42,599 nucleotides of DNA from Actinomadura formosensis NBRC 14204 (GTDB lineage Bacteria; Actinomycetota; Actinomycetes; Streptosporangiales; Streptosporangiaceae). The position numbers and the translations under genes were made by a program. How positions within the stretch are numbered: position 1 is the first letter of the stretch; each line of letters starts with the position of its first letter. Where the stretch lies: assembly GCF_001552155.1 (NCBI RefSeq), contig NZ_BCQQ01000051.1, positions 1 to 42,599 of the forward strand, in the 5' to 3' direction. The notes beneath the pieces were generated by a model. It worked only from the letters and a program-made list of their open reading frames with translations, made no database searches and was not told the DNA's origin. Below are positions 40,799-42,599 of the stretch, in pieces.

Positions 40799-42325
40799 GT
40801 GCTGATAGCGGAGATCGCGCGGACGTCGGGGGCGGTGGCGGGCACCTCCGGCCGGAAGGCCAAGGTATCCGCGCTCGCGGAGTGCCTGCGCCGGGCGGGC
40901 GCCGGGCAGGCCGCGACCGTGGTCGCCTACCTGTCGGGTGAGCTGCCGCAACGCCAGATCGGCGTCGGATACGCATCGCTTCGCGAGGTGCCGCCGCCGG
41001 CCGCCGGGCCGTCGCTGACCGTCGCGGAGGTGGACGCGGCGTTCTCCGGGATCGGCGCGGTGTCGGGGGCGGGGTCGGTCGCGCGGCGGCGGGAGCTGGT
41101 CGCGGCGCTGCTCGGCCGCGCCACCCGCGACGAGCAGGATTTCCTCATCCGGCTGCTGGCGGGCGAGCTGCGGCAGGGCGCGCTGGACGGGGTGATGGCC
41201 GAGGCGATCGCGGTGGCGGCCGGGGTGCCGTCCGCGCAGGTGCGGCGCGCGTTCATGCTGCGCGGCTCGCTGGGGCCGGTCGCCACGGCGGCCCTCGCGG
41301 ACGGGGCGGACGGCCTGCGCGCGTTCACACTGGAGGTCGGCCGGCCGGTCAAGCCGATGCTGGCCGCGCCGGCACCGTCCATCGACGAGGCGTTCGGCAA
41401 GCTCAAGGCGGAGGCGGCCGTCGAGTGGAAGCTCGACGGCATCCGCGCGCAGGTGCACGTCTCCGGCGGCGAGGTACGGGTCTTCACCCGGACCCTGGAC
41501 GAGATCACCTCCCGGCTGCCCGAGGTTACCGAGGCCGTGCACGGCCTGCCCGTCCGCGAGGCGGTGTTCGACGGCGAGCTGATCGCCCTGCGCCCGGGCG
41601 GCCACCCCCACCCCTTCCAGGTCACCGCCGCCCGCACCGCGACCCGCACGGCGAAGACGGCCGATCCGGTACCGCTGAGCGTCTTCCTCTTCGACGTCCT
41701 TCATCTCGACGGGAACGACCTGCTCGACGCGCCGGGGGCCGAGCGGAACGCGGCGCTCGCGCGGGTCGTGCCGGCGGAGCTGCGGATGCCCCGGATCGTC
41801 ACCGGGGATCCGGCGCGGGCCAAGGCGATGTTCGACGAGGCCGTCGCGCGGGGGCACGAGGGCGTCCTGGTCAAGTCGCTCGACACGCCCTACACGGCCG
41901 GGCGGCGCGGCGCCGGGTGGCTCAAGGTCAAGCCGCGGCACACCCTCGACCTGGTCGTTCTCGCCGCGGAGTGGGGGCACGGGCGCCGCCAGGGGCTGCT
42001 GTCCAACCTCCATCTCGGCGCCCGCGACCCCGAGACGGGCGGGTTCGTCATGCTCGGGAAGACGTTCAAGGGGCTCACCGACGAGCTGCTCGCCTGGCAG
42101 ACGAAGAAGTTCCGCGAACTGGCCGTGCGGGAGGACGGCCGGACGGTGCACGTCCGTCCCGAACTTGTCGTCGAGATCGCGTTCGACGGCGTCCAGCGCA
42201 GTCCCCGCTATCCCGGCGGCATCGCGCTGCGGTTCGCACGCGTCCTGCGGTACCGGCCCGACAAGTCCGCCGCGGAGGCCGACACGATCGGCACCGTCCG
42301 CGCCGTCGCCCCGGTCATCGACTAG
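40799..42325 (+). CDS. ligB: ATP-dependent DNA ligase, mycobacterial LigB-like
   Basis: This 508-aa ligase (M. tuberculosis LigB is about the same size) has an N-terminal DNA-binding domain, the nucleotidyltransferase motif I KLDG with the AMP-accepting Lys211, further motifs [33 protein letters not shown] and [15 protein letters not shown], and an OB-fold ending [20 protein letters not shown]. It seals nicks using ATP and is usually dispensable beside the NAD-dependent ligase. GTG 40799 is taken as the start; GGAGG is only 1 nt away, so a leaderless start (CACACT about 7 nt upstream) or the in-frame GTG 40763 remain possible. Confidence 0.92.
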   Translation: MLIAEIARTSGAVAGTSGRKAKVSALAECLRRAGAGQAATVVAYLSGELPQRQIGVGYASLREVPPPAAGPSLTVAEVDAAFSGIGAVSGAGSVARRRELVAALLGRATRDEQDFLIRLLAGELRQGALDGVMAEAIAVAAGVPSAQVRRAFMLRGSLGPVATAALADGADGLRAFTLEVGRPVKPMLAAPAPSIDEAFGKLKAEAAVEWKLDGIRAQVHVSGGEVRVFTRTLDEITSRLPEVTEAVHGLPVREAVFDGELIALRPGGHPHPFQVTAARTATRTAKTADPVPLSVFLFDVLHLDGNDLLDAPGAERNAALARVVPAELRMPRIVTGDPARAKAMFDEAVARGHEGVLVKSLDTPYTAGRRGAGWLKVKPRHTLDLVVLAAEWGHGRRQGLLSNLHLGARDPETGGFVMLGKTFKGLTDELLAWQTKKFRELAVREDGRTVHVRPELVVEIAFDGVQRSPRYPGGIALRFARVLRYRPDKSAAEADTIGTVRAVAPVID

Positions 42326-42599
42326 GGCTGCGGGTCGTCGCCCTTGCCGGCGGCCGGCTCGCCGAGCCGAGCCGGCTCGGCGGGCTGAACGGGCTCGGCG
42401 GGTTCCGGTGGCGTCGGCGGGAGCCGCCCGCCGGGCCGGACACCGGGCGGGAACTCCCCGCCCCGGCGGGAGCGGCGGCCCCGCCTTTCCAGGGCGCGGG
42501 CCCGCATACGGGACGTGGTCCGGCGGCGGACCTGGGACAGCGTGCGCGCGGCGGCCTTGCGCTCGGCGCGGGCGGAGGCCCGGCGCCGCGTCCCGTCCT
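42322..42599 (-). CDS. C-terminal part of a basic protein, 5' end outside window
   Basis: An open minus-strand frame enters from the window edge and ends at 42322, overlapping the ligase stop by 4 bp. It encodes an Arg-rich stretch ([20 protein letters not shown]) and a Pro/Glu-rich, disordered tail ending GKGDDPQP. An internal ATG at 42507 could also be a start. There is too little sequence to name it, and it may be spurious in this GC-rich DNA. Confidence 0.4.
   Translation of the reverse strand, partial: DGTRRRASARAERKAAARTLSQVRRRTTSRMRARALERRGRRSRRGGEFPPGVRPGGRLPPTPPEPAEPVQPAEPARLGEPAAGKGDDPQP

Noticed and set aside
1..42599. tRNA, rRNA, CRISPR arrays, insertion sequences
   Set aside because: No cloverleaf-like segment, regularly spaced repeats, transposase motif or terminal repeats were recognised on either strand by reading.

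Overview
This 42.6 kb window is very GC-rich, with strong G/C bias at third codon positions. It carries a complete mce lipid-import operon, actinobacterial-type regulators, WS/DGAT and deazaflavin-dependent enzymes, and many starts that look leaderless. This points to a filamentous actinomycete, probably of the Actinomadura/Streptosporangiales kind (inference). I found no tRNA, rRNA, CRISPR array, transposase or integrase. The window reads as ordinary chromosome.

Layout. 1-9 kb: a conservon-type sensor kinase (truncated by the window edge), an orphan solute-binding lipoprotein, a small membrane protein, dihydrolipoyl dehydrogenase, a hemerythrin protein, a DUF2637 membrane protein, and a DadA-like oxidase. 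9-13.6 kb: a PucR-type regulator, a dimethylarginine hydrolase (DDAH), and a translationally coupled pair of unknown genes. 13.5-22.6 kb: an MFS transporter, a Nudix-like protein, a WS/DGAT acyltransferase, uracil-DNA glycosylase, an unknown protein, a PlsC-like acyltransferase, a DUF5925-type AAA+ ATPase, and a PLP Cys/Met enzyme. 22.9-32.3 kb: the mce operon on the minus strand, in the order leader peptide, yrbEA, yrbEB, mceA to mceF, Mce-associated protein. Its genes are tightly overlapped and end at a strong hairpin. A MarR gene diverges from it. 33-39.6 kb: a secreted lysozyme-like protein, four TetR regulators, a Baeyer-Villiger-type monooxygenase with a deazaflavin oxidoreductase, and an SDR. 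39.6-42.6 kb: an isolated 36-codon gene with its own promoter, SD and terminator, a membrane-anchored hypothetical protein, an ATP-dependent DNA ligase, and the end of a basic protein.

How it fits together. Much of the second half concerns hydrophobic substrates: Mce import, oxidation by the monooxygenase, SDR and deazaflavin enzymes, and WS/DGAT storage. Each part sits beside a MarR or TetR gene with a visible palindromic operator. The two most unusual items are both small. One is a 28-codon, proline-rich leader ORF at the 5' end of the mce operon, embedded in three mutually exclusive hairpins (an attenuator-like layout). The other is the self-contained 36-aa peptide gene at 39755-39865.
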